NCBI GenBank assembly: GCA_944326455.1
Contig: CALVEA010000009.1
Location: forward strand, 1 to 57,505
Direction: 5' to 3'
Length of the DNA stretch: 57,505 bases
From: Candidatus Gastranaerophilales bacterium
Lineage (GTDB): Bacteria; Cyanobacteriota; Vampirovibrionia; Gastranaerophilales; Gastranaerophilaceae
The translations under genes were made by a program, and so were the position numbers. Positions 15,050-26,120 of the stretch are shown here, one piece after another. A model generated the notes under the pieces. That model worked only from the letters and a program-made list of their open reading frames with translations, was not told the origin of the DNA and ran no database searches. Position 1 is the first letter of the stretch, and each line of letters opens with the position of its first letter.

Positions 15050-15469
15050 TTGGGTTTAACTGTAGAAGATGAGTTCACAACGATTCATAATTATATTGAT
15101 ACAGAGTCCATGATATTAAGAAAGGGCGCTGTCTCGGCTCGTTTGGGTGAAAGACTTTTAATCCCTATAAATATGCGTGACGGCAGTCTAATCTGCACAG
15201 GCAAAGGAAATCCTGACTGGAATTATTCAGCTCCGCACGGTGCAGGAAGGATTTTGAGCCGCGGACAGGCTAAAAAGAGATTTACAGTAGAAGAATTTCA
15301 AGAAACAATGGGCGGAATTTATACAACATCTGTAAATGATGAGACGCTTGATGAATGTCCGATGGCATATAAAGCTATGGATGAGATTATGAATAATATT
15401 AAACCGACGGCTGATATAGTGAAAGTTATAAGACCTATTTATAATTTTAAGGCAGGAAAAGGGAAATAA
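15050..15469 (+). CDS. rtcB: RNA ligase RtcB, C-terminal part (same frame after TGA)
   Basis: 139 residues continuing the RtcB sequence without a missing residue: DEFTTIHNYID, ILRKGAVSA, INMRDGSLIC, and SAPHGAGR with the guanylylated His at about 63 of this part. It could start at TTG 15050, directly after the TGA, by re-initiation; no good ribosome site is visible. If the TGA were read as an amino acid the whole protein would be 402 residues, a normal RtcB length. Every conserved motif after the stop is intact, which argues for either a very recent mutation or continued expression. Confidence 0.82.
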   Translation: MGLTVEDEFTTIHNYIDTESMILRKGAVSARLGERLLIPINMRDGSLICTGKGNPDWNYSAPHGAGRILSRGQAKKRFTVEEFQETMGGIYTTSVNDETLDECPMAYKAMDEIMNNIKPTADIVKVIRPIYNFKAGKGK

Positions 15470-15521
15470 TCCGACCGGAGCCGGTCTAAAGATGAGCTGA
15501 AGGAATTAGGTAAGTATATAT

Positions 15522-15551
15522 TTGCGCTAAAAATTGCTTTTGTGGTACAAT
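15522..15551 (+). promoter_or_regulatory. Probable gyrB promoter
   Basis: -35 TTGCGC (15522-15527), 18-bp spacer, -10 TACAAT (15546-15551), about 40 bp ahead of the gyrB start, which has the ribosome site GAGGGGG. Confidence 0.5.
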
Positions 15552-15591
15552 ACTTGTATACAAAAGATTTTTTGACTATTGAGGGGGATAG

Positions 15592-18027
<2,436 letters not shown>

Positions 18028-18042
18028 TACAGGAGAGCAAAA

Positions 18043-19089
18043 TTGATAGATAAAAATTACTGTATGAGCCATTATCTGGCATTCAGGTTTATTAAGGATG
18101 AAAATATTAACTTTTTTGAGAATCTGAAACATACAGTTTACAAGTCACATCCTGAAAACGAAATTACGCCGGTTAAAACGGTTGAGGAGATGGATAGAAT
18201 AATCTGTCAGAAGATTGAGGAATTTTATCTTCCCGGAAAAACTGCAATACTTCTATCAGGCGGAATGGACAGCGCAATTTTAGCTTCTTATCTTCCGAAA
18301 GGGACGAAAGCGTATACTTTCAAGTGTATAGCAGACGGTGCAATTGATGAAACCGAAAGGGCAAAAAAATATGCACAGAAAGCAGGTTTAGACCATGAAA
18401 TCTTGGAAATGAGATGGGAAGATTTTGAAAAACTTACGCCTGAAATTTTAAAAGCGGATGGGGTGCCTTTTCATTCAATAGAAGTACAGCTTTTAAAAGC
18501 TGCAAAACATGCCAAATCTCAAGGTATAGAAAGGTTTATTATAGGAGAAAGTGCTGATTTAATATTCGGCGGAATGGATAAACTGATTTCAAAAGATTGG
18601 TTATTAGAAGACTTCAAAAAAAGATATAATTTTGTAGAACCTTCAAAAGCTCTCAAAGAGCCTGTCAGTGTTGATGATGTTTATGAAAAATACCGTGAGC
18701 CGGAAGGGAAAATAGATTTTCTTACTTTTATGGATGAGATATTTTCTATAGAATCATCTTCATCATATATGCATGCTTTTTCAATGGAGGGAATAAAATA
18801 TTTAGATCCTTATTCATATATGAAAATGGCTGAACCTCTCGACTTAACGAGGGTAAGAAACGGAGAGCCAAAATATATGGTAAGAGAGCTTTTTGCAAAG
18901 CGCTATCCGGAGATTTCTGTTCCGGATAAAATTCCTATGCCGAGAGCAACAAACCAGTGGCTGAAAGATTATAAAGTCTCTCGTCCGGAATTTATTCCTG
19001 ATTGTACAAAGGATATGACGGGAGACCAAAAATGGCTCTGCTGGTGTTTGGAGCAATTTTTGAATATGCATGACAGAGGAGAACTCTAA
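18043..19089 (+). CDS. Asparagine-synthetase-type amidotransferase without glutaminase domain
   Basis: 348 residues, TTG start with AGGAG 7-8 nt upstream. The PP-loop SGGMDS is at 72-77, and FIIGESADLIFGG is the second ATP-site motif of the AsnB synthetase domain. The N-terminal Ntn glutaminase domain with its Cys2 is absent, so it would use ammonia or a partner. Many such half-enzymes lie in polysaccharide loci and probably amidate sugars or sugar acids; that role is inferred from the next genes (TagD-like, transferases). Its stop overlaps the start of the next gene (CTAATGG). Confidence 0.75.
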   Translation: MIDKNYCMSHYLAFRFIKDENINFFENLKHTVYKSHPENEITPVKTVEEMDRIICQKIEEFYLPGKTAILLSGGMDSAILASYLPKGTKAYTFKCIADGAIDETERAKKYAQKAGLDHEILEMRWEDFEKLTPEILKADGVPFHSIEVQLLKAAKHAKSQGIERFIIGESADLIFGGMDKLISKDWLLEDFKKRYNFVEPSKALKEPVSVDDVYEKYREPEGKIDFLTFMDEIFSIESSSSYMHAFSMEGIKYLDPYSYMKMAEPLDLTRVRNGEPKYMVRELFAKRYPEISVPDKIPMPRATNQWLKDYKVSRPEFIPDCTKDMTGDQKWLCWCLEQFLNMHDRGEL

Positions 19090-19523
19090 TGGCAAAAATG
19101 GTTATAGGATACACTTGCGGAGTATATGACTTGTTTCATATAGGGCATTTGAATCTTTTAAAGAATGCAAAAGGTTTGTGTGACAAGCTTATTGTCGGGG
19201 TGAGCGTAGATAAGCTTGTGGAATATAAAAATAAAAGAGCTGTCATACCTTTTGAAGAAAGAATTGAGATTGTAAGAAGCATAAAATTTGTAGATGCGGC
19301 AATTCCTCAGGAGGAACTGGATAAATACAAAATGTGGGAAAAATTGCATTTTGATATTTTGTTTGTCGGTGATGACTGGTACAACACTCCTAGCTGGCAG
19401 GAGATGGAAGAAAAGTTTAAAGCTGTCGGAGTCAGAGTTGTGTATTTTCCATACACCAAAGGAACAAGCTCTACCCTTATTAATGAGACTTTAGTAAAAC
19501 TCAGAGAATCAAAAGAGGTTTAA
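19089..19523 (+). CDS. Glycerol-3-phosphate cytidylyltransferase-like (TagD family)
   Basis: 144 residues, a stand-alone nucleotidyltransferase: HIGH at 17-20, FVGDDWY, and KGTSSTL (about 126-132) as the STT motif. Activates glycerol-3-phosphate (or a similar alcohol phosphate) with CTP for transfer by the polymerase-like protein two genes downstream. A second version of this domain is fused to an oxidoreductase at 5987-7342, so the strain has two independent CDP-alcohol activating enzymes. Confidence 0.85.
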   Translation: MAKMVIGYTCGVYDLFHIGHLNLLKNAKGLCDKLIVGVSVDKLVEYKNKRAVIPFEERIEIVRSIKFVDAAIPQEELDKYKMWEKLHFDILFVGDDWYNTPSWQEMEEKFKAVGVRVVYFPYTKGTSSTLINETLVKLRESKEV

Positions 19524-19528
19524 CAAAA

Positions 19529-19927
19529 TTGGCTGATTTTAAGACTCATCTTGAAAAAATAAAATTTGATAAATATCTAAAAAAACTGAAGAAGAAAATA
19601 GGGAATAAAAGTGTAATAATTTACGGTTCAGGTTCTTTTTTCAGGTTTATTAAAGATAATTATGACTTGAGTTTTCCAAATATTATCGGAATTTCTGATA
19701 TGAAATTTACTGCCGAGCAAGAGGGAGAAGAATGTTTGGGATATAAAATTATTCCAAAAGACAGGATGAAAGATTATAATCCTGATTATGTTCTTGTAGC
19801 TACTCTTGAATACATAGAGATAATTGAAGATTTTGTTATGAATATATTCAAAAACACAAAGACAAAAGTTTATCCTTTGGCAAGGATTCCGTTAATTGAT
19901 TTAATAAAAGAAATTTGGAATAGATAA
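19529..19927 (+). CDS. Stand-alone YGxG Rossmann-like domain protein
   Basis: 132 residues, TTG start preceded by AGAGG. The core NKSVIIYGSGSFFRFI is a beta-alpha-beta nucleotide-binding motif, followed by a region ending DYVLVATLEY. It is clearly similar to the N-terminal 125 residues of the radical SAM protein at 23370-24656 (NKSIMIYGAGILFEAV, DCILVAVKNY), and more distantly to the N-terminus of the FkbM protein at 22233-23354. The domain resembles those fused to sugar-modifying enzymes; ligand unknown. Here it is on its own, between the cytidylyltransferase and the transferase. Confidence 0.6.
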   Translation: MADFKTHLEKIKFDKYLKKLKKKIGNKSVIIYGSGSFFRFIKDNYDLSFPNIIGISDMKFTAEQEGEECLGYKIIPKDRMKDYNPDYVLVATLEYIEIIEDFVMNIFKNTKTKVYPLARIPLIDLIKEIWNR

Positions 19928-21232
19928 ATGTATATAAAATATAAGGAAATATTTGAAATACTTGCCCTTTTTGCACCGCTAAAATTACGCGAAGCAATCA
20001 GGGAAACCGGAATGAAATTGAAAATCCGGCAAAATCTTGAGTATATTTCCAAGAATAAAAAGCAGGTTATCAAAGGGTTACGGGATAAAATAAAAAGCGG
20101 TAAAAAACTCAATGTTGCTTTTTTTATTTATGACGAGACCAAATGGAAATGCCAGAGCATTTATGACTTGATGGAAGAGAGTGAATATTTTACTCCTCAT
20201 ATTTTTGTAACCAAGAATTGTGCTCCGGGGTTTAATTTTAATTACCAGAGACCGGAAACCCTTCATCAGGTTTATAATTTCTTTGAGAACAAAAATATGC
20301 GGGTAGAATATGCTTATGATTTTGAAAAAAATGAGTTTATTCCGTTTAAAGATATGAATCCGAGACCGGATATCATTTATTATTGCCATCCGTGGTATAT
20401 TTATAAAACTCAGGGACCTGTAATCACATCTGAGTATGCTCTTACATATTATTCATCATATTCCGTTCCGAGTTCAATGGGAGAGCAGGAGTGGTATTTG
20501 AGATTCCATCAGTATATTGAGACACAGTACGTTCTCAACGATATTACTAAAAATTATTTTTCATCCAAAATGGATAATAAAGGGGTAAATCTTAAAACTG
20601 TCGGACATCCTATATTGGACTATTTTTATATAAACAAAGACAAAGTTTATGAAAACAAAAATTATGTAATTTATGCTCCGCATTTTTCTGTAGATGATAA
20701 TACTACGTTAAAATGGGGAACTTTTCTTCAGATGGGTGATACAATGCTTGAGTGGGCAAAAAATCATCCTGAATTTAACTGGGTATTCAAACCGCATCCG
20801 TGCCTTCGAGGGTACTTAAGGAATAAAAATCTCTGGAGTGAAGATAGAGTTCAAAAATATTGGGATGATTGGGCAAAAATCGGACAGGTTTATGAATCCG
20901 GTGACTATTTGGATATGTTTATGGAATCAAAAGCTATGATTACGGATTGCGGCTCATTTAAAACCGAATATTTTATGACCCAAAAACCGCAGATTTTTCC
21001 AAAATCAGAACACGGAATGCCGTACAGTCCGGGAGTGGAAAAAATCAACGAAACTTGCTATATAGTCAAAACTCCTCAAGAACTAACAGATACTCTTAAT
21101 GAAGTTCTTGTTAAGGGAAATGATTATAAAAAAGAAGAGCGCAAAAAAGTTTATCAAGATTGCGGTTACGAAAACAATTACGCTGCAAAAAACATTCTTG
21201 ATGATATAAAAAGAACTTTGGGAATAAATTAA
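19928..21232 (+). CDS. CDP-glycerol glycerophosphotransferase-like protein
   Basis: 434 residues. GT-B-like C-terminal half with TVGHPILDYF, NYVIYAPHFS, FKPHPCLRG and MITDCGSFKTEYFMTQKP, corresponding to the phosphate/CDP-binding segments of the Tag/Tar glycerophosphotransferases. The N-terminal half (NVAFFIYDETKWKCQSIYDLM) is also typical of this group in polysaccharide loci. Expected to move glycerol-phosphate from CDP-glycerol to a glycan acceptor at the cytoplasmic membrane. Starts 0 bp after the previous gene; its stop overlaps the next ATG (TAATG). Confidence 0.75.
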   Translation: MYIKYKEIFEILALFAPLKLREAIRETGMKLKIRQNLEYISKNKKQVIKGLRDKIKSGKKLNVAFFIYDETKWKCQSIYDLMEESEYFTPHIFVTKNCAPGFNFNYQRPETLHQVYNFFENKNMRVEYAYDFEKNEFIPFKDMNPRPDIIYYCHPWYIYKTQGPVITSEYALTYYSSYSVPSSMGEQEWYLRFHQYIETQYVLNDITKNYFSSKMDNKGVNLKTVGHPILDYFYINKDKVYENKNYVIYAPHFSVDDNTTLKWGTFLQMGDTMLEWAKNHPEFNWVFKPHPCLRGYLRNKNLWSEDRVQKYWDDWAKIGQVYESGDYLDMFMESKAMITDCGSFKTEYFMTQKPQIFPKSEHGMPYSPGVEKINETCYIVKTPQELTDTLNEVLVKGNDYKKEERKKVYQDCGYENNYAAKNILDDIKRTLGIN

Positions 21233-22248
21233 TGTGTAAAATAAGTATAATTTCACCTGTCTATAATGCTGAAAATTATCTTGATGATTGTATCAAAAGT
21301 ATTCTTAATCAAGACTTTCGGGATTTTGAAGTTCTGTTTGTAAACGACGGCAGTCCGGATAATTCACTTGAAATTTTAAAAGAATATGCAAAGCAAGATA
21401 AAAGAATAAAGGTTTTTTCAAAAGAAAACGAAGGGCAAGGAGTTGCAAGGAATTTTGTTCTGCCATACGCGAAAGGTGACTATGTACTTTATCTTGACCC
21501 TGATGATTGGCTTGAAGAAGGAGCTTTAAGAAAAATTTATAACAAGTTCCAAGAAGATGACTATGATGTAATCTTCTTCAATGCATATAACTATTTTCAA
21601 GATACCGGCAAGAAAAATCCTTATATGTTTATTGACTGTTTTTATAACAGGTTTAAAGATGGTGTATTTAATGCATCAAGTGCGGATAATATCCTTTTTG
21701 AAACCAACGGGCTTTGTTTTAAAGCTTACAAAAGGAGTTTTCTTGTTGAAAATAATATCAGATATTCTCCTACAAAATATATTGAGGATAGCGAATTTTT
21801 TATTAAAGCTGTTTTGTATGCTAAAAAGATGTCTTGCTTGAATGAGTTTATTATAAATTACAGAAGGCATAACGCTTCATCAAACTCAACAACTCATAAA
21901 AATATCGAAGTTATACGAAAAACTTTTTATATATGTGAAAATATTTTATCTGACTATTTTTCAAAAAACGGAACAAATGCCGGATTGCTGAACTCTTTTT
22001 TAAAAAACAGAGTCCAGCAGCTTATTCATCATTTCAACAAAGTAAATAAATCGCATAAAAGAGAGTATTTTTATATGATGAAAAGGATTTTTGAATACGT
22101 AAATAAAAAATACGGAAATGAATTTTGTAAAAACGAATCTTTTAGAATTGTTTATGAAAATGTTTTAAACAATAATTGGATTATGTATAACTATAACAAC
22201 CTTTACTCCATCTTTATGCCCAATTTTAAATGTTATTTGGAAGTATAA
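21232..22248 (+). CDS. GT2 family glycosyltransferase
   Basis: 338 residues. SIISPVYNAENYL, VNDGSPDNS, and the DPDDW metal-site motif at 89-93; NEGQGVARN matches the acceptor-side loop. The last 100 residues are basic and probably membrane-associated. It ends the plus-strand glycan operon and overlaps the convergent FkbM gene by 16 bp. Confidence 0.88.
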   Translation: MCKISIISPVYNAENYLDDCIKSILNQDFRDFEVLFVNDGSPDNSLEILKEYAKQDKRIKVFSKENEGQGVARNFVLPYAKGDYVLYLDPDDWLEEGALRKIYNKFQEDDYDVIFFNAYNYFQDTGKKNPYMFIDCFYNRFKDGVFNASSADNILFETNGLCFKAYKRSFLVENNIRYSPTKYIEDSEFFIKAVLYAKKMSCLNEFIINYRRHNASSNSTTHKNIEVIRKTFYICENILSDYFSKNGTNAGLLNSFLKNRVQQLIHHFNKVNKSHKREYFYMMKRIFEYVNKKYGNEFCKNESFRIVYENVLNNNWIMYNYNNLYSIFMPNFKCYLEV

Positions 22249-23354
22249 TTATACAACTCGTTCGGGATTGCATACAGTACGGTTTCATTAATGTTATTAC
22301 TATAATGCCCGAGTCTCAATGTATAGTTTTTAAGCACATTATTTAACCAAATTGGGATATTGATAAAATCCTCATGTGAATGATATATAGAAATTGCAAG
22401 CTGTGGTCTGTCTGATTCCAAAGCTTTGATACCGCCCTTAAGAGCCGGAAATTCGGCACCTTCCATATCCATTTTTATAAAATCTATTTTGGAAATATTG
22501 TTCTTTTGCTTAAAATTATCAATGGTTGTTGTTTTGATTGTTGTAATACTATGCTTATCTCCGGCTGGAATATTGCCTGAAATAACCTTTGATGCCGAAC
22601 CGTCTGATATATCTTCTGCAAAATCAAGTTCGGTTTCTTTATCCCACAGTCCGTAATTCACTATTTGACAGAAGTTTCCCTCTTGGATAAATTTGTCATA
22701 AATATTGCTCCTAAACTTGTCATACATAGGTTCAAATGCGTATATTGTTTCAAGATTTGGAAAGTTGTGTTTAAAAGATAAAGCATTAATCCCGTTATAA
22801 AACCCGCCGTCAAAAACAGTTCGGATTGCCTGCTTATTTATATGTTCCAAATACTGAATATTATAATTCCTTTTGCAAAATTCTGCATCAATATTATGTT
22901 TTAGAGCATAATTTTTTGTTTTGTCCGTATTTTTAGTGACTCTGGCGTTCCATACTAAATTATAGAGTTCCCTATCTTCTTCAAATTTAAAAATAGAGGC
23001 TGTTTCTTTTTGCGGGAGCATATATTTTTCGAGTCTGTAATATTGGTCAATGCTGTTACTCATCACAATATACGGAATATTAAGGTATTCTGCAATTTGC
23101 ACAAGGTCATAAACTTCATGTCTGACAGCGAAAACCAATAAATCAAATTTATCTTTGATTATATCCACCTCTTTAGGCGAAACAATTTCAATCCCTTCTT
23201 CAACTCCGGTTTTTGCAGAATCCAAAAAATACAAGATTTTTATATCAGGGCGGAACTTTTCAATATCGCGTTTTAGCTTTTTCCCGCAGGTTCCGGCGCC
23301 ATAAATTACGATTTTTGAGTTATTCGGGATTTGTTGAATGAATTCTTTTATCAT
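22233..23354 (-). CDS. FkbM-family methyltransferase with N-terminal Rossmann-like domain
   Basis: 373 residues. Residues 1-115 form a YGAGTCGKKL-type nucleotide-binding domain like those in two neighbours. From about 150 the FkbM methyltransferase begins: TVFDGGFYNGINALSF (SAM-binding loop, with DGG in place of the usual DxGA), YAFEPM, and IDFIKMDMEGAEFPAL, the family signature. FkbM enzymes O-methylate sugars or polyketides; here a surface glycan is the likely substrate. Ribosome site GGAGAA. Convergent overlap of 16 bp with the GT2 gene. Confidence 0.83.
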   Translation of the reverse strand: MIKEFIQQIPNNSKIVIYGAGTCGKKLKRDIEKFRPDIKILYFLDSAKTGVEEGIEIVSPKEVDIIKDKFDLLVFAVRHEVYDLVQIAEYLNIPYIVMSNSIDQYYRLEKYMLPQKETASIFKFEEDRELYNLVWNARVTKNTDKTKNYALKHNIDAEFCKRNYNIQYLEHINKQAIRTVFDGGFYNGINALSFKHNFPNLETIYAFEPMYDKFRSNIYDKFIQEGNFCQIVNYGLWDKETELDFAEDISDGSASKVISGNIPAGDKHSITTIKTTTIDNFKQKNNISKIDFIKMDMEGAEFPALKGGIKALESDRPQLAISIYHSHEDFINIPIWLNNVLKNYTLRLGHYSNNINETVLYAIPNELYNYTSK

Positions 23355-23369
23355 TAATATTCTCCGATG

Positions 23370-24656
23370 TTATTTTTCAAGCTGAATTGCCGGCATGATT
23401 CTGTCGTGTCCTCTGTCTTCCATTACAGAACAGTAATTGCATGCCGAAAATGCTTCTCTTGAATAAAAATCTTTTAATTTTTTCTTAAGTTGTCCGGGTT
23501 TGTTTTCAATATTCAAATCAATAACTTCATCAATTTGAGGGGTATAAATTCCTTTGAGCACAAATACTCCGGCTCTAGGACAAACATATATTTTCCCGCC
23601 AAAGACCGCCACACAATTTATACCGCATTCTTCAAAATAACTTTCGCTTTCTTCGCGCAGCTTATTCTTTTTCATTTCGGAAGTGTAACCCCAGGTTAAA
23701 TCCTGAACGTAATCGTAATCAAGATTATTCTCTCTTATTTGTTTCAAAAATTCTTCATGCTTAAGTTTATTCTTTAAATCTTCATTCTTGGAATAATTAG
23801 AAAGCCAGATGGTTACTTTATTTCGGTATTTAACAGCGGTTTTAATTAAATCTTCATTCATTAAAATTGTTCCGTTTGTAACTATCCAAACTCTTTCAAT
23901 TTTGTTTTTTGATGCAGCATACTCTAAATACTCTGCAATGTTTTTTACAAGCAAAGGTTCTCCGCCTATTAAGAGCAGATTCTTAACTTTATGCACCGCT
24001 TTTAATAAATTATCGACCTGGGTTTTGAACTCCTCTATTGATATAAGACAGTGTTCTTCCGGATTAATTCTCGGAATAAAATTTGAACAATGTTTGCATC
24101 TTAAAGAACATTTTGTAGTTATATTAAATTCAATTTGCGGAATCTCAATCCGTCCGATTAGAGAATTTAATCTTGTTCTGATTTGAGTTTCCAATTTTTG
24201 GAAGGCATTAAGATTTTTGCGTTTTTTCCCGTGTAATCCGTTTTCATCTATCCAAATATTGTGTCTGATATTTCTTCTTTCAAACGCAGGAACATGCTTT
24301 TTCCTAACAAGAGGCATAATTTTTATATCCGGATATTCTGCTGACAAACGGCTTATAATCGGCTGATAATTTTTTACAGCGACAAGGATACAATCCGGTT
24401 TATGGTCGGCAATGTCTTTAATTTTACAAGTCTTAAATCCCAAAAATTCCGCAGGAGCATTTTCGGCTTCAAACTTTTGATCCATTACCCCTGTAATGTT
24501 AAATTTTGATAGGTTACAAGATTGGTTTACAGCTTCAAATAAAATCCCTGCACCGTAAATCATAATACTTTTATTTTCCAATTCGCCGGAAAGCTTTTCA
24601 AAGTATTTATTGAACTTTACATCTTTCAAATATTTTTTTTCATCTTCTATACCCAT
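23370..24656 (-). CDS. Radical SAM/SPASM-like protein with N-terminal Rossmann-like domain
   Basis: 428 residues. N-terminal 1-125: YGAG domain paralogous to the 19529-19927 protein. Radical SAM core from about 172: Cys183-x3-Cys187-x2-Cys190 binds the 4Fe-4S cluster, followed by LLLIGGEPLL (the SAM-binding GGE motif) and IVTNG. C-terminal cysteines (CGINCVAV, VCPRAG, CNYCSVMED) look like an auxiliary-cluster SPASM-type region. Radical SAM enzymes of this layout in glycan loci modify sugars or linked groups; the reaction is unknown. GGGG ribosome site; 15 bp upstream of the FkbM gene. Confidence 0.83.
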   Translation of the reverse strand: MGIEDEKKYLKDVKFNKYFEKLSGELENKSIMIYGAGILFEAVNQSCNLSKFNITGVMDQKFEAENAPAEFLGFKTCKIKDIADHKPDCILVAVKNYQPIISRLSAEYPDIKIMPLVRKKHVPAFERRNIRHNIWIDENGLHGKKRKNLNAFQKLETQIRTRLNSLIGRIEIPQIEFNITTKCSLRCKHCSNFIPRINPEEHCLISIEEFKTQVDNLLKAVHKVKNLLLIGGEPLLVKNIAEYLEYAASKNKIERVWIVTNGTILMNEDLIKTAVKYRNKVTIWLSNYSKNEDLKNKLKHEEFLKQIRENNLDYDYVQDLTWGYTSEMKKNKLREESESYFEECGINCVAVFGGKIYVCPRAGVFVLKGIYTPQIDEVIDLNIENKPGQLKKKLKDFYSREAFSACNYCSVMEDRGHDRIMPAIQLEK

Positions 24657-24664
24657 ATTTACCC

Positions 24665-25297
24665 CTAGTCTGAATATACAAACTTTTCTTGACCATTATC
24701 AAGTATTAAAGCACAAAGATGCGCATTTTTGTACTTGCCGCAGCCAAGGTCGATACAAATTTTACCTTCATCAATATATGGTGAATCAAATTCCGTATGT
24801 CCAAAAATTACTTTTTGAGGCAAGCGGTGTTTTGAATAAATAAACTTATTTCTTATATAAACCAAATCTGTCTCATCCTGGTCTTCGAGACTGTAATTAG
24901 GGTCAAAACCTGCATGGACAAACAAATACTTATCTGTTAAGTAATAGAATTTTAGACTGTCTAAAAATTCACCATGTATTCTGTAAATATTTTCAAAACT
25001 GCCGTAACTTTTTACTGTTGCGGGTCCGCCGTAATTCCAAAATAGATAATCATAGTATTCATCTCCCTGGCGTGCATGAAGATAAGCGTACTCGTGAGAG
25101 CCTATTAAGTAAATACACTTAAACTTTTCTCCAAGAGAAATAATCCTGTCAATAACTCCTTTAGAATCAGGACCCCTATCTATATAATCGCCCATAAAGA
25201 CAAAAATATCATCCGGATGCATATCTATTTTTGATAATACACTATCCAGTTTAGCTCTCTCTCCGTGGATATCTGTTATTGCTATATATCTTGGCAT
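24665..25297 (-). CDS. Serine/threonine-phosphatase-type metallophosphoesterase
   Basis: 210 residues. Metal-site motifs DIHG (9-12), GDYIDRG (36-42), then GSHE (66-69), FVHAG and FGHTEF in order, as in PrpE/ApaH-like bacterial phosphatases. The GSHE motif is odd: the usual GNHE/D supplies an Asn ligand, here replaced by Ser66+1. The enzyme may therefore be slower, use a different metal set, or act on another phosphoester. It lies 8 bp upstream of the radical SAM gene on the same strand. Confidence 0.82.
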   Translation of the reverse strand: MPRYIAITDIHGERAKLDSVLSKIDMHPDDIFVFMGDYIDRGPDSKGVIDRIISLGEKFKCIYLIGSHEYAYLHARQGDEYYDYLFWNYGGPATVKSYGSFENIYRIHGEFLDSLKFYYLTDKYLFVHAGFDPNYSLEDQDETDLVYIRNKFIYSKHRLPQKVIFGHTEFDSPYIDEGKICIDLGCGKYKNAHLCALILDNGQEKFVYSD

Positions 25298-25856
25298 ACC
25301 AATATTTTATCACAAAGAGACAGGGCTGGGCTAGTGGGGACTGGTGATTAGTGACTAAGTGACTGAGTGACTGAGTGACTGAGTGACTGAGTGACTAAGT
25401 GATTAAGAGGGAATAAACTAAAATGTCATCCCGAACTTGTTTCGGGATCTTACCAATTTGGCGTTATAGGGTCTATCCGTTTGATAAATAAACATTAATA
25501 GATTCCGGGTCGGAGCCCGGAATGACACTCTTTTTTACACTTACTCCCCTCCTTGACCTTTTGGCTTGTCGTGAAGTGAGTAAGTGACCAATTATTTCCC
25601 CCTCCCCAATTTGGCACAACTGTCCAAGATAAATTTATCATTAATAATCTTCCTCCCTTATGAGGGAGGATTGAGGTGGGTGCTGGTTGAATAGTTAAAT
25701 AAACTTTTTACCCTCCCGGGAAACATAAGCGGAAGGCGGGGAGGGAAGGATTCCTTTGCGAACTCCGGTATGCTTAGGAATCCGGGCGGGGAATAATCCG
25801 TTGTTCTAATATAAATCAACCTGCAATAGCCTAAAAATCCAAGTTTACACAATTTG
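25298..25856. repeat. Intergenic mosaic of short palindromic and tandem repeats
   Basis: No gene seen. In order: an 8-bp tandem GTGACTGA with six or so units (about 25351-25404); an inverted pair GTCATCCCGAAC.../...CCCGGAATGAC (25425-25448 and 25501-25526) with inner hairpins, resembling REP/RPE-type palindromes of other bacteria; TCCTCCCTTATGAGGGAGGA (25651-25670), a perfect palindrome; CCCTCCC...GGAGGG (25711-25746); and GGATTCCT...AGGAATCC (25748-25793). The MITE copy 2 follows at once. Confidence 0.8.
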
Positions 25857-26082
25857 TGCAACATAATTACTATTGTGTTGCAGGGGTAAATGAAATTGGC
25901 TTGGCGAGGGCATTACAGGCTGAGCGAAAGAAGGGAGAAGAAATTGTTCCCGAAACGATAGCGGAAGCTCCTGCTGGAGCGTGTTTGAGGGAATAAATAC
26001 TCTGTCTTAATATTAAGCCCTTGAAAGCCATACCGTTTCTGCCTTTACCCCCACCCTGCAACACAATAGTAATTATGTTGCA
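25857..26082. mobile_element. MITE-like element, copy 2 (226 bp, 29-bp TIR)
   Basis: Terminal inverted repeats at 25857-25885 and 26054-26082, each nearly palindromic (GCAACATAAT / ATTGTGTTGC). Inner sequence aligns with copy 1 at both the AGGGGTAAATGAAA edge and the core CGAAACGATAGCGGAAGC (25951-25968). Where copy 1 pairs TTTC with GAAA around the core, copy 2 pairs TCCC with GGGA: two compensatory changes. Copy 2's core also forms GCTCC-TGCT-GGAGC. No transposase gene is present. Confidence 0.85.
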
Positions 26083-26120
26083 AGAAGGTCTGTCGGAGTC
26101 TTTTACGCTAATGTTTCGCG

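Noticed and set aside
14261..15469. Selenocysteine at the rtcB TGA
   Set aside because: No SECIS-like hairpin is obvious directly after the TGA, and the residue is not a known Sec position in RtcB. The nearest alternative codons are Gly or Trp.
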